Assembly (NCBI GenBank): GCA_944336475.1
Contig: CALVLD010000016.1
Coordinates: forward strand, 1 to 48,958
Source of the DNA: an uncultured Clostridia bacterium
GTDB lineage: Bacteria > Bacillota > Clostridia > Christensenellales > CAG-138
Length of the DNA stretch: 48,958 bases
Direction: 5' to 3'
Position 1 is the first letter of the stretch. Each line of letters begins with the position of its first letter. The translations under genes were made by a program, and so were the position numbers. Positions 17,385 through 28,300 of this stretch are shown piece by piece. Below the pieces are notes generated by a model that saw only the letters and a list, made by a program, of their open reading frames with translations, made no database searches and had not been told where the DNA came from.

Positions 17385-18650
17385 ATGGTTTTTTGCGACA
17401 GACTTCCCAACGGGATTCGTGTTGTAGGTGAAAATATGCCGAGCTATCGCTCGGTATCTATGGGCGTGTGGATAAATGCAGGCTCGGTGTATGAGTGTGC
17501 GCAGGAATCGGGAGCAGCGCATTTCATTGAACACATGCTCTTTAAGGGAACCCAAAACCGCTCGGCCTCCCAGATAGCGGAGGAGATGGATGCCGTTGGG
17601 GGCAATCTTAACGCCTTTACATCCAAAGAATGTACCTGTTTCTATGGGCGTGTGCTTAACCAGCATACGTCAGTGCTTGCCGATATGTTGGCGGATCTGC
17701 TCTGCAATTCACGCCTTGCCGAGACGGACATAGAGCTTGAAAAGGGCGTAGTATGCGAGGAGATCAACATGGTAGAGGACTCGCCGGAGGATCTGGTCGG
17801 CGAGCTTGCCTGTGCTGCATTTTACGAAGAGGATCCGCTTTCACTGCCCATATTGGGCACTGGACAGAGCGTCCACGCTTTTACAAGGGCGGGACTTGTT
17901 CGCTATATGGAAAGGCTGTATCGGCCCGATAACATGGTGATTGCCGTGGCTGGTAGCTTTGATCGAGAGGAACTCATGGCAACGCTGGCAAATAGCTTCA
18001 ACAATACCGGAACAGCCACCGGTGCGGCGGTGTCTTACGGTAATCATGCACCAGGGCAGAGGTTTAGATTCGCCGACAAGGACATTGAGCAGACCCATAT
18101 CTGCTTGAATTTGAACGGATTTAAGACAAATGCTCCCGAGGGGTACGACCTTCTTGTTTTGAACAATGCTCTTGGCGGCAGTATGAGCTCACGGCTGTTT
18201 CAAAAAATAAGGGAGAACAAGGGCCTTGCTTACTCCGTTTATTCATATCCGACAGCGTATAAGGAGTCGGGCTATTTCACGCTGTACGCCGGCACAGGTG
18301 TTGAAAACGGCGAAACTGTGCTTGGCATGATGCTGGATGAGATCCGGCAGCTTCAAAGGGATGGCATATCGGAAGCTGAGCTTGTCCGTGCCAAGAATCA
18401 GCTAGTTGCAGGATTCATGCTTGGGCAGGAGAGCACGTCGGCTCGAGCGTCATCGATAGGCCGGGCAGAGCTCATAAACCGGAAGCATTACACAGAGGAC
18501 GAGATAATCGCAAAGATAAGCGCCGTTACCTGCGACAGCATAATGGAGATACTTCCGCACGTTTGCAACCTTCAGGATGCTTCGCTTGCGGTCGTAGGCC
18601 GGTGCGGTGATAGTGAGGCTCGGTTCATCCAAATATTAAAAAACGCTTGA
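17385..18650 (+). CDS. M16 family zinc peptidase (MlpA/YmxG-like)
   Basis: 421 residues from the ATG at 17385; upstream in-frame codons include a hairpin-forming leader and are less likely. The inverted zinc motif HFIEH (His46, Glu49, His50) is present, with the distal Glu in the ELEKGVVCEEINMVED segment. The second half (NNALGGSMSSRLFQKIRENK) is the R/Y-containing non-catalytic M16 domain. Bacterial M16B enzymes are cytoplasmic or membrane-associated peptidases; in Bacillus this one (mlpA) follows ylxY as here. Directly followed by the dUTPase. Confidence 0.92.
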   Translation: MVFCDRLPNGIRVVGENMPSYRSVSMGVWINAGSVYECAQESGAAHFIEHMLFKGTQNRSASQIAEEMDAVGGNLNAFTSKECTCFYGRVLNQHTSVLADMLADLLCNSRLAETDIELEKGVVCEEINMVEDSPEDLVGELACAAFYEEDPLSLPILGTGQSVHAFTRAGLVRYMERLYRPDNMVIAVAGSFDREELMATLANSFNNTGTATGAAVSYGNHAPGQRFRFADKDIEQTHICLNLNGFKTNAPEGYDLLVLNNALGGSMSSRLFQKIRENKGLAYSVYSYPTAYKESGYFTLYAGTGVENGETVLGMMLDEIRQLQRDGISEAELVRAKNQLVAGFMLGQESTSARASSIGRAELINRKHYTEDEIIAKISAVTCDSIMEILPHVCNLQDASLAVVGRCGDSEARFIQILKNA

Positions 18651-18668
18651 TGCTTGGAGGTAAACATA

Positions 18669-19049
18669 ATGGGATCTGACGAAACAAAGGACAGGCTCCA
18701 GGTGATTTTTGAACTTCAAAAGGCCTTGGACACCGATATTGCTGAGAGGCGTCGCCTTGACTTCACCGCCGAGCAGTGGATCCAAAAGGATGTGCTTGCG
18801 ATGGTGAGTGAGCTTGCGGAGTTGCTCGATGAGGTCAACTTCAAATGGTGGAAGAACCCTAAGGAGATGGACAACGAGGCGCTTTGCGGCGAGCTGGTGG
18901 ACATACTGCACTTTTTCATAAGCATGTGTATTCGTGCAGGAATGGATGCGGACAAGCTTTATCAGGGCTACATTGCAAAGAATAAGGAGAATTTTGATAG
19001 GCAGTACGGTCGTTCTGAAAAGACTGGCTATGAGGTGACGGCAGAGTAA
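18669..19049 (+). CDS. Dimeric all-alpha dUTPase (MazG-like fold)
   Basis: 126 residues from the ATG at 18669, with GGAGG before it. Hydrolyses dUTP to dUMP and pyrophosphate. The E-x2-E and E-x2-D metal motifs are visible as VSELAELLDEVNFKWWK and GELVDILHFFISMCIRAGM; KNKENFDRQYG is the usual C-terminal signature. It starts 18 bases after the M16 gene, and its stop shares bases with the next start (TAATG). Confidence 0.87.
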   Translation: MGSDETKDRLQVIFELQKALDTDIAERRRLDFTAEQWIQKDVLAMVSELAELLDEVNFKWWKNPKEMDNEALCGELVDILHFFISMCIRAGMDADKLYQGYIAKNKENFDRQYGRSEKTGYEVTAE

Positions 19050-20230
19050 TGGAACACTCAAGAAAACTTGCAAATATCAGATTCTTTATTATCGTTGGTA
19101 TATTGGTCGCAGCCATCGTAGCGCTGATAGTGTTCATAGCGTATCGAGGTTCCGAGGCGATAACCGAACGTGATGTCATGCAGTTTTCTATGAATACCGA
19201 TGCAGTCGTTATCCGTGACGAAACGGTGCTTTCAGCTGAAGAATATGCAAGGATTGATTACTTTGTGGGCGAAGGGCAGACGGTTGCGCAAGGCGATATT
19301 ATTGCCGCTACATACAAGGTCGGCTTCAGTGACGAGATGTTGCAGGCCATGATTGCAGCAAGGGAAGAGGTCTACGATGCGCAGATCGCAGCGCTAGGCT
19401 CCGTGAAGGACACCGTGCTTGAAGATCTCAATGCGCAGATACTCGCTGCCCGTGATCAAATATTACAGTGTGTCATGTGTGACTCCGGCGAGGATCTGCT
19501 CACACTCCAACTACATCTTGAAACAAAGCTTGAGGAACGCATGGAATACCTCAGATCCAAGGTACAGGCGACCGATGAGCTTGCAGCGCTGTACGTCGAG
19601 GTTGAGAATATGGAGCAGCAGATATCTGCATGGGTGACAGATGTCTACTCCGACGAAAGCGGAAGCGTCAGCTTTTACTTTGACGGCTTTGAACAGGCCA
19701 TGAATATGGAAAAGCTGGACATGCTCACGCCGGATCTGATAAACCGTGCGCTTGAGGGAAACAGTGCCACAACGTGGACTACCGATGATAAAAACCGTGT
19801 GGCACGTATCATCGACAGCGGCCATTGGTATATTGCCTTTTTGACAGACGCTTCAAATCCCGTCCGACTTGCAGAAGGCCTGGAGTACACCGTAACGATG
19901 GATGGCTACGGTGCGTTCAACGGTGTTGCACTCGAACCTGTCGTCAGAGGCAAGAGCGTTATCAACACGATCGAGTTTAATTCCGACATGGGTGCGCTTA
20001 CGGATGTGCGCATAGTGTCGATCGATATATCGGCTTCCATTGCCGGCATAAGCGTATCCGAGAAGGCCATCCGTATGCAGGATGGGTTGACATATCTTGA
20101 ACTGATGTTCAGCAAATCCAACCGTCTTATTCAAGTGGATGTAATGTATTTGAGCGACGGATATGTGCTTGTACGTCCTCATAATGATGAGGATACATTG
20201 GGCGAGGGGGTGAGATATTGGATACCATAG
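19049..20230 (+). CDS. HlyD-like membrane-anchored protein
   Basis: 393 residues. Residues 9-33 form one membrane segment (FFIIVGILVAAIVALIVFIA). The next part, VVIRDETVLSAEEYARIDYF and VGEGQTVAQGDIIAATYK, is a lipoyl/barrel-sandwich hybrid motif as in HlyD adaptors. A coiled-coil (about 100-190) and a return beta region follow. No ABC or RND partner is nearby; instead it lies between dUTPase and yggS/sepF, as in many Clostridia, suggesting a cell-envelope or division role. It starts at the TAATG overlap and ends within the yggS start. Confidence 0.7.
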   Translation: MEHSRKLANIRFFIIVGILVAAIVALIVFIAYRGSEAITERDVMQFSMNTDAVVIRDETVLSAEEYARIDYFVGEGQTVAQGDIIAATYKVGFSDEMLQAMIAAREEVYDAQIAALGSVKDTVLEDLNAQILAARDQILQCVMCDSGEDLLTLQLHLETKLEERMEYLRSKVQATDELAALYVEVENMEQQISAWVTDVYSDESGSVSFYFDGFEQAMNMEKLDMLTPDLINRALEGNSATTWTTDDKNRVARIIDSGHWYIAFLTDASNPVRLAEGLEYTVTMDGYGAFNGVALEPVVRGKSVINTIEFNSDMGALTDVRIVSIDISASIAGISVSEKAIRMQDGLTYLELMFSKSNRLIQVDVMYLSDGYVLVRPHNDEDTLGEGVRYWIP

Positions 20231-20925
20231 TCAATCCAGTTGCGGAGACATACAGGCGAGTTCGTGATGAGATTGCCGAAGCGGCATATGCCGCAGGACG
20301 TTCTTCGGAGGAAATACGTCTTGTTGCCGTAACGAAGTTTATCGATACAGATAGGATACGGCCTGTCTTTGGCGCCGGATGTCTCGAAGTTGGCGAGAAT
20401 AGAGCGCAGGAGCTTGTAGGCAAGTACGATTTTTTCAAAGAATATGGCCAAATCGTACATTTCATTGGACAATTGCAGCTAAATAAGGTAAAATACCTTG
20501 TAGGCCGAGCCGACCTAATTCAGTCTGTCGACCGCATGGGAGCGTTTTTGGAGATAAACCGCATCGCTTCTCTGTACGGCACAGTGCAGGATGTCCTCGT
20601 TGAGATAAACATCGGGGATGAACCGCAGAAGGCCGGTATAGCGCGGGCGAAGCTGCCCGAATTATTATCCGAGATTTCCGACATGCCGTGCGTGCGTGTC
20701 AAAGGCTTGATGTGTATCCCTCCGATGGCGGGTGATGCGGAGGTGCGCAGCTGCTTTGCGCGCATGCGAGAGTTGTTTATGGATATGAAGGAGCGAAAGC
20801 TCCCCAACGTTTCCATGGATATACTCTCAATGGGCATGAGCGGGGATTATAGGTCCGCTGTTGCGGAAGGCGCCACTATGGTCAGGATAGGCTCCGCCAT
20901 ATTCGGCGCACGATCAAGGCATTAG
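20218..20925 (+). CDS. yggS: YggS/PLPBP pyridoxal-phosphate homeostasis protein
   Basis: 235 residues. Binds PLP but has no classical enzyme activity; keeps vitamin B6 and amino-acid pools balanced. LVAVTKF holds the PLP Lys; GENRAQELVGKYD, HFIGQLQLNKVKYL and LSMGMSGDYRSAVAEGATMVRIGSAIFG are all hallmarks. The start appears to be TTG at 20218, after AGGGGG, overlapping the upstream gene by 13 bases. No in-frame ATG lies close by. It precedes sepF, the usual order in Bacillota. Confidence 0.93.
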   Translation: MDTIVNPVAETYRRVRDEIAEAAYAAGRSSEEIRLVAVTKFIDTDRIRPVFGAGCLEVGENRAQELVGKYDFFKEYGQIVHFIGQLQLNKVKYLVGRADLIQSVDRMGAFLEINRIASLYGTVQDVLVEINIGDEPQKAGIARAKLPELLSEISDMPCVRVKGLMCIPPMAGDAEVRSCFARMRELFMDMKERKLPNVSMDILSMGMSGDYRSAVAEGATMVRIGSAIFGARSRH

Positions 20926-21030
20926 CCTGAGAATGCTGTGCGGCGATATACAAAAATAGTGTCCGCACATGCAAATGCAATGTTTTCTTTCTTCCAAGTG
21001 CCAACTAAAAAATTGGGAGGATAAGAAAAA

Positions 21031-21468
21031 ATGGCAAACAAAGTTCAAAGGGTTTTGGAGTATTTTGGTGTCCACCAGAGGGACACGGATGACGAGCTGG
21101 ACGAGTTTGAGGCAGAAGAGGAGCTTGATGTTCCTCCCATGAATGCTGATAGGCGTCCTAAGGAGCGTCGTAATGCCCAGAACACAAACGTTGTGAGCTT
21201 GCCCACAGTGGCTCGCACAAAGATGGTCGTTTATAGTCCTGTCAGCGTTGAGGACGCAAGGAACATAATCGATAACGTTAAGAGCCGCAAGTCCATCGTT
21301 GTCAACTTGGAGAGTATCGACATCGAGACCGCAAGAAGGATACTTGACTCTCTGTCCGGTGCCTGCTATGCGCTCGGAGGTACAGTCTACAAGGTTTCTC
21401 AAAAGATATTTATCGTTGCGCCCGCCAGCTGCGATATTATCGGAAACTCGGACGGCGTCATGGAATGA
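21031..21468 (+). CDS. sepF: Cell division protein SepF
   Basis: 145 residues. Binds FtsZ and membranes at the division site. The N-terminal membrane-targeting helix is MANKVQRVLEYFGV, then an acidic linker, then the core TKMVVYSPVSVEDARNIIDN, VNLESIDIETARRILDSLSG and TVYKVSQKIFIVAP. Ribosome site GGGAGG before the ATG. A weak hairpin (20937-20969) lies between yggS and this gene. divIVA follows. Confidence 0.95.
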   Translation: MANKVQRVLEYFGVHQRDTDDELDEFEAEEELDVPPMNADRRPKERRNAQNTNVVSLPTVARTKMVVYSPVSVEDARNIIDNVKSRKSIVVNLESIDIETARRILDSLSGACYALGGTVYKVSQKIFIVAPASCDIIGNSDGVME

Positions 21469-21539
21469 CCGCTTTGCGGAAGGTAAGCACCCATGTGGAG
21501 TCGCCCCATGTGGCGGCTCCGACTCGAAAGGATCTCGCC

Positions 21540-21932
21540 ATGAACAAGGATGACGTTATCAATAAAGAATTTCCACACTCATTGTTTGGATATGACCCCG
21601 TTTCGGTTGACAGCTTTCTAGACGAGGTCATTAGGGAGTTTGACAGGCTAAACAATACTATCGATCTGCTGAACTTCCGCTTGAGGAATGAGCTTGAAGG
21701 AGTCGCACGGCAAAACGATTACCTCGCTTTGCAGCTTGAGTATGCAAGGACAGGCAGGCGCATGCTCGATGCGGTTGCAGGCCGACCGGGTGAGACAGAG
21801 CTGCCCCAAAAACCGAAGGACGAACCGAATCCATCGGGAGCAGTATCTACTGAGAAGCCTGCTGAGGAGCCTGCTGATGTAACGACTGCCGAGAGTAAAG
21901 CGTCTGTGGAGACGAACGAAACAATGGAATAA
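21540..21932 (+). CDS. divIVA: DivIVA-family cell division protein
   Basis: 130 residues from the ATG at 21540. VINKEFPHSLFGYDPVSVDS and FLDEVIREFDRL form the conserved N-terminal DivIVA motif (F-Y-x2-VD-x-FL), followed by a coiled coil (about 40-75). The rest is a Pro/Glu/Thr-rich low-complexity tail without a clear second coil, so it is short for DivIVA. It localizes to curved membranes and poles. Follows sepF by about 70 bases; an earlier in-frame start exists but has no ribosome site. Confidence 0.85.
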   Translation: MNKDDVINKEFPHSLFGYDPVSVDSFLDEVIREFDRLNNTIDLLNFRLRNELEGVARQNDYLALQLEYARTGRRMLDAVAGRPGETELPQKPKDEPNPSGAVSTEKPAEEPADVTTAESKASVETNETME

Positions 21933-21961
21933 ATGGAATAAACTGCCGTTTACAGCATGTG

Positions 21962-21988
21962 AGCATCCCGATTACGGGGTGCTTTTTT
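21962..21988 (+). terminator. Terminator of the sepF-divIVA unit
   Basis: agcatcccg (21962-21970), loop atta, cggggtgct (21975-21983, one G-T), then a T-run to 21988. Confidence 0.85.
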
Positions 21989-22003
21989 ACGCATAATATA
22001 ACC

Positions 22004-22297
22004 ATGAAGCGCGATTTGAAAAAACGGATCAAAAGGATAGAATCAATGCTGAATGCACTGACAGTCAAGCTCGAAAGCACAAATTTTATGAACTATATTG
22101 AATATATCAACAACGGTAAAAAAGTTATTTGGCGCTCATTCGTGATGGGACTTGCACGCGGCCTCGGTGCTGCTGTTGGATTCTCTCTTTTGGGTGCGGC
22201 AGCAATATATGTGCTTCAGCTTGTGTCGGAAAGCAATCTCCCATATATTGCCGATTTCATTGGCAGGATAATTGAAATAATAGAAAGGAAAAAATAA
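22004..22297 (+). CDS. DUF5665-type small membrane protein
   Basis: 97 residues. Helix RDLKKRIKRIESMLNALTVK, then NFMNYIEYINNGKKVIWRSF, one membrane segment LARGLGAAVGFSLLGAAAIYVLQL and the end LPYIADFIGRIIEII. This layout fits DUF5665, membrane proteins of unknown function in Clostridia. I chose the ATG at 22004, because the upstream frame overlaps the terminator; the ribosome site is weak. Sits between sepF-divIVA and the glucan synthase. Confidence 0.7.
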   Translation: MKRDLKKRIKRIESMLNALTVKLESTNFMNYIEYINNGKKVIWRSFVMGLARGLGAAVGFSLLGAAAIYVLQLVSESNLPYIADFIGRIIEIIERKK

Positions 22298-22345
22298 TAA
22301 CGTATTTGTGTAAGACAGATACTAAAGCAAAAAACAGAGGTAAAC

Positions 22346-25300
22346 ATGAGGCATACAGCAGTTGAAACATCTGAGCTTGCTGAAAGGCTCAGCCTGCTTC
22401 CCGTACAGATAAAGAAGGGGAAGCTCAGAAAAACATATAAGGAAGCTCTGGAGTGCCGACGGCGATTAGTTGCAGAATACAGACGTGCTCACAGGGCCGC
22501 AGCTAAGAGCAGCGCGGACGTTACACCCTGTACCGAGATGTTTCTTGATGAGTTCTATGGCATAGAAAAGCAGCTCATGGTACTGTTGCGGACTCTGTGG
22601 GAAGCAAAGCATACCTCGCTTCCGTGCTTTACATCGGGCGAGTTAAAGGGTAGAGTACGCATCGAGGCATTAGCGGATGAGCTGACAAAGGCCTGCGACG
22701 GGACAGTGGATTCTGCCGCAGCAATGGCGTTTATAGACGCATTTCAGAAGCGAACTATGCTCTTATTCGCAGAGCTTCAGCTGCTTCCGTGTATGCTGAG
22801 GCTTGCTCTGGTACGGCAGATGGAAACCAAAGCAATGCAAAGTGATGACTGCTTTGAGCTCAAGAATGTATTGCTCAGCCTGAAGGCGATCGATGATGCT
22901 CCATGGGAGGAGTGTATATCAGGCATGAGCGAGATTGTGTCTCAACTTGCACGCAACGAAGGGTTCAGGCTAATGGATAAGCAGAGCAGGTCATACTGCG
23001 TAGAGATGTGCATACGCATGGCAAAGCGCCTGCATTTATCCGAAACAGTTGTGGCACGTCGAGCGATTGAGCTGGCTGCCGCCGGTGAGGGAAAGACTTC
23101 GCATGTGGGTTACTACCTTGCGTATGAGGGAACTGATACACTGATGCGGTCACTACGGCACAGAGCTGTACTGCCATTGGCGCCGATAGAGAAAAGGGTG
23201 ATCGCAGCATCGCTGACTGTCACGGTAACGCTTTTGTTGCTCAGTATTGCGGCGTTGTTCGGTAATACGGCTATGCTGCTCTGCATATATCCGGCGGGTA
23301 CTGTTGCTCTGTCGATCTGCATATCCCTGTTTTGTAGGGTTATAAAACCATACTCGGTGTTGAGACTTGATATTAAAAACTCGCTGCCGAACGGAATAAC
23401 GGCCGCCGTTACAATGCCTATACTGCTCACGGATGAAAAAAACGTTGAGGATTCCGTCTCAAGGCTTGAAACGCACTATGTAGCCAATCCGATAGCAGGA
23501 GTGGAATTCATACTGCTTGCTGATTTGCCCGATGCGGAATCTCGCATTCGGCCAAGCGACGAGGGATTGATATCTGCTGCCAAGCAGGGCATAGACAAAT
23601 TGAACGCAAAATACGGCCAGAGATTCTTTTTGCTGTGTCGTGAGCGATGCAAGAACCACGATGGAATATGGCAGGGATATGAGCGCAAGCGCGGCGCAGT
23701 GATGGAACTCTGCGCCTTGCTAATGCAGGAGGACAGCAGGTTTAGCGTAGTACATCCTAAAAGTCCCAAACCGGCTGCATATCTAACAATACTGGATGCG
23801 GATACGGTACTGCCTGCGGGAGCGCTGGCACAGCTTATAGGGGTTGCTGCCCATCCTCTAAATCAGCCCGAGCTTGACGAAAATGCCCGTGTCTACAGTG
23901 GCTATACCGTGTTTGCGCCGCAGATGAAAGCGACTGCGCGCTCTGCGGCAAGCTCTATGTTTGCTCGTATGGTAAGCGGAGACGCAGGTGCAAGTCCGTA
24001 TTCGTTTAAGGTCTCTGATTTTCATATGGACGCATATCGTGAAGGCGATTTTGGTGGCAAAGGCATACTGAACGTGCGCATGTTTTACAGGCTGCTTAAA
24101 GCAGAGATACCCGAAAACAGGGTGCTGAGCCATGATCTGCTTGAGGGTATCATAACGCGCACCGCATTTCTTAATGACGTGACGCTGTATGATACTCAGC
24201 CTAATACGCTGTACAGGTGGTGGAAGCGTCAACATCGTTGGATACGTGGCGACTGGCAGCTTTTGCCGTTTGTATTTAACAGAAAAATACGATTCAGCGG
24301 AAGATTGCAAATGCTCGTCAATATGGCAAGAAGCTTGAGGGATGGTGCAACCCTTTTATTGATCTTCGCAAGTGTACTTCTTGACATGCCCTTTGTGCTG
24401 TTCTTTACGCTTTTTGCTTACCTCTTTGAACCGATAAAGGAATTTATACCACTTGCAATCGCAAGCCTGCGTGACAGTACAGAGATGTACCAATGGAGAC
24501 TTCTTGCACAGAGGACTTTTATGGAACTTTTCACACTTCCGTACGCTGCTATAATGAGCCTGGATGCCATTATTCGCACACTCTACAGAGTTGTATTTTC
24601 CCACAGAAAGATGCTAGAGTGGAAAACTTCATCAAATGTCAAGGATGAACGATCTGCGCTCGACACGGCGTTCTATGTTTGTTCTGCGGCTATGTTTGCT
24701 TTGGCGGTGGTCAGGTTTTCCGCTCTCACTATGCATATGTCGGTATTTGTATCTGCGGCAATCCTGTCAGTCATGTGGCTTACATCTCCCATAATAGTTC
24801 GTGCGATCGACCGACAGCGTGCAAAGGCAGAGTTTTCAATGGAGGAGACTGCGGCGCTGCTTTCGATATTTTCGGGAACGTGGGCGTTCTTCAGAGAACT
24901 CTGTGATGAAAAAACAAATTTTCTCCCTCCCGATAATGTACAGGAGCGGCCGGCGGCTGCACCGGTTGGCATTACCTCGCCAACAAATATAGGTATGGGG
25001 CTACTGTCAGTCGTCTCCGCATATGATATGGGACTTATAAACGCCGACGATATGGCAAAGAGTGTAAGCCGCATTATCGGCACCATAACACAGGCAGAAA
25101 AATGGCATGGAAATCTGTTCAACTGGTATCGCACTGCAGACCTTACCCCGGTAAAGCCGAGGTTTGTTTCATCGGTTGACAGCGGCAATCTGATTGCAGC
25201 GCTCATGACCGTCTCTGCCGTTATGAATGAGATCGGCAGAGACGACATAGCCATGTCCTGCAACAAGCTCATTGAAGAAACGGACCTTGCCGCACTTTAT

Positions 25301-28300
25301 GACGATGACAGAAAGCTGTTCAGGATCGGTTATGACTTTGAAGAAGGGCGGTTTACAAACTCATGGTACGATCTCTATGCTTCGGAAGCGCGTTTGACGA
25401 GCTTTATTGCAATTTCGCTCGGGCATGTCGGAGGCGAACACTGGCAAAGGCTGTCCAGAGTTATGACGGAGGCCTCCGGCGGCAGAACATTGCTTTCTTG
25501 GAGCGGAACAGCCTTTGAGTATCTCATGCCGTTGATATTTTTTGAAACCGCCGACGGATCTCTACAGCATGAGATATCACTCAGCGCAGTTCGCACCCAG
25601 ATACTTGATGTAAAGCCAAATCGCCCATGGGGGGTATCTGAATCGGGCTATTACTGCTTTGACAGATCAATGCACTATCAGTACAGGGCATTCGGACTGC
25701 CTCAGCTTGCGCTCGAACGAAAGAGGAGCAGTCAGAATGTCATATCGCCGTATTCGTCAGCATTGGCACTGTGCGTTGAGCCGGCAGCAGCGGCAGAAAA
25801 CCTGATGCTGTTGCGTGAACTGGGTATATCCGGCAAGTACGGCATGTTTGAGGCGGCGGACTACACCGATGGCAGTCTGCGCATAGTAGCCAGCTTCATG
25901 GCTCACCATCAGGGAATGACGCTCTGCGCAATAAACAATGCGCTGAACGACAGGAACATTCGCTCGCGATTTATGGCCATACCATGCGTCCGGGCGAATG
26001 AAACGCTGCTGTTTGAGAGCATGCCTACAAAGCCGATCGTACTGAAAGAATATGAGAGCAGTGTTTATGTTGGACGCACTACGCATACTAAGGCTCCGGT
26101 CTTAAGAACCATTGTTCCATATGAGGAGTTTGACGGACAGCTTCTCTCAAACGGCAGATACTCAACAATGGTTTTCTCAAACGGAGGTGGCTGGTCAAAA
26201 TGCGGAGAGATCATGTTGACACGATGGAGACCCTCAGGATCGCCTAATAATGACGATGCACAATTCGGCGTCAGCATGTTTATATACACCGATGATGTAT
26301 GGCGGTGCGACAGAAAGGTGGCTTTTGAACCGCATATGGCGAGCTTTGTGGGTGGGCGCGGAAGCATTGAGGCGAGATACACTGTAGCTGCCGCTGCCGG
26401 ACATGATGCGGAGATCCGAACCATCACGCTCATAAATCGCAGCACAAGCTCACAAACAGCAAGGGTAGGGATATTTTTTGAGCCGTGTATGGTGAGCCAT
26501 GCAGAGGATATGGCACACCCTGCATTTGTCAAGCTGTGCATGAATGCATACAGAGAGGGTGATACGGTGCTCTTTCGGCTAAGAGGCAAGGAGGGAAGGG
26601 AGGAGCGCTGGCTCTACGCAACGGTAGTATCAACATCAAAGCCCAAACTCTGTACGGATGCATATATAATACCGTCACGCCTGAAGAACCCTAAAGAGAT
26701 GCTTTCAAGAGGAACCTTTTCGGTTATTGAAAATGACAGCCCAATCGAACCTTACTATTCCGCAATGATAGACAACACCATTGAAGCCGGGGCTTCCAAA
26801 GAGATAGCATTTATAATGGGCTTAGCAGCTTCCAAGGAGGAAGCGCTTCAGTTGAGCACTGAAATCGTCCGTAACCGCCAGCGTGAGGTATCGCTTATTG
26901 CAGCGCTTACATCGGGAATGATGGCTGCATCGAGCATTTCAGACTCAGATGCAGCGGCATATGAGCCGCTTGCAGCACGAATAGCTGCTGAAATACCGTA
27001 TAAGCGATATGAGGGCAACAGCACGGAGGGCATATCTGGGCTTTGGCGTATGGGTTTATCGGGTGACATACCTATCGTGCTGGTGAATGTAAAATCAATG
27101 ACGCAATTACCTAATGTGCGAAAACTCTGTGCATTTGCCAGATATTGCTTCCGTCGTGAGCTTAAGTTCGACGTGGTGATACTGGGGCATTATCCAAATG
27201 AATATAGCAATAGGTTGCGTAACTCACTTTCTGAGCTTGCGAACGCAGCTCCGAATGTTCGCCTTATAGATGAATATGCGATTACAAGTGAAGAGGTCTC
27301 GATACTTCAGGATATCGCGCTTATCTGCTGTGACGCCGATAGTATACCGCACAGCGCTATAAAGATCAGGAAAAGCAGAGTTTATTGCACCGAAGCTGTA
27401 TTTGAGCCTCTTAAGAGGCGTGAGCTCATAATGTCAAACTCATTTGGTGGGTTTTCTAAAGACGGTCAGGAGTATGTTATCAACTGCACCGGTCGTCCAA
27501 CACCTGCACCGTGGAGCAACGTTATTGCAAACGAGAGCTTTGGCACTCTTGTAACTGAACACGGAGGGGGGTTCACATGGGCCGGTAATTCCAGACTGAT
27601 GAGGATCACCCCTTGGTCAAACGACCCACTTCGTGACCCATGCGGAGAGAGGGTGAGCATCGTTGACACCGAAAGCGGCAGAAGAATATGGCTAACTCCG
27701 CAGGATCCAAACGGCATATATGAGTGTACGCACGGAATGGGGTACACTCGATACAGGTGCAAGGCAGAGGGCCTTGAAATAGAACTTGCAGAGACCGTTG
27801 ACGCTGAAAGACCCTGCAAGTACTACGCCGTAACGTTAAAAAACCGTCGGTTGGCCGAGCGCAGCCTTAGCATAAATTTGGAGGTCGACTGGGAGATTGG
27901 AGAATCTGCACATGCTGAGGCAATTGTAACAAAAGCAGTTGGTGCGACCGTGTTTGCTCGCAATATGCGCAACGCACATGATGGACGCTTTGCCTTTATA
28001 ACTGCAAACGGAGGAATAGCAGGGAGTAACAGGGTCTCTATCGACATTCTGCTCCAGGCTGGCGAAACCTCAAGACGTGTGTTTGTAATGGGATATGGGG
28101 ACGAAACCGCAGCAAGCGAAGCTGCGGCTGTCGTAGAAAGCGGCTTTGACGATGCAATGAAGCGCATTGAAAGCGTGTGGAAGAAGCGGCTTGGCAGGCT
28201 GCAGATCTGCACCGACGACACCGCATTTGACGTATTGGTGAACCGAATGCTGCTGTATCAGACATACTCTTCACGCCTGCTTGCAAGGGCCGGATTCTAT

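Noticed and set aside
21465..21539. Longer N-terminus for DivIVA.
   Set aside because: The extra 25 codons have no ribosome site and the family always begins near the VINKEFPHSLFGYD motif.
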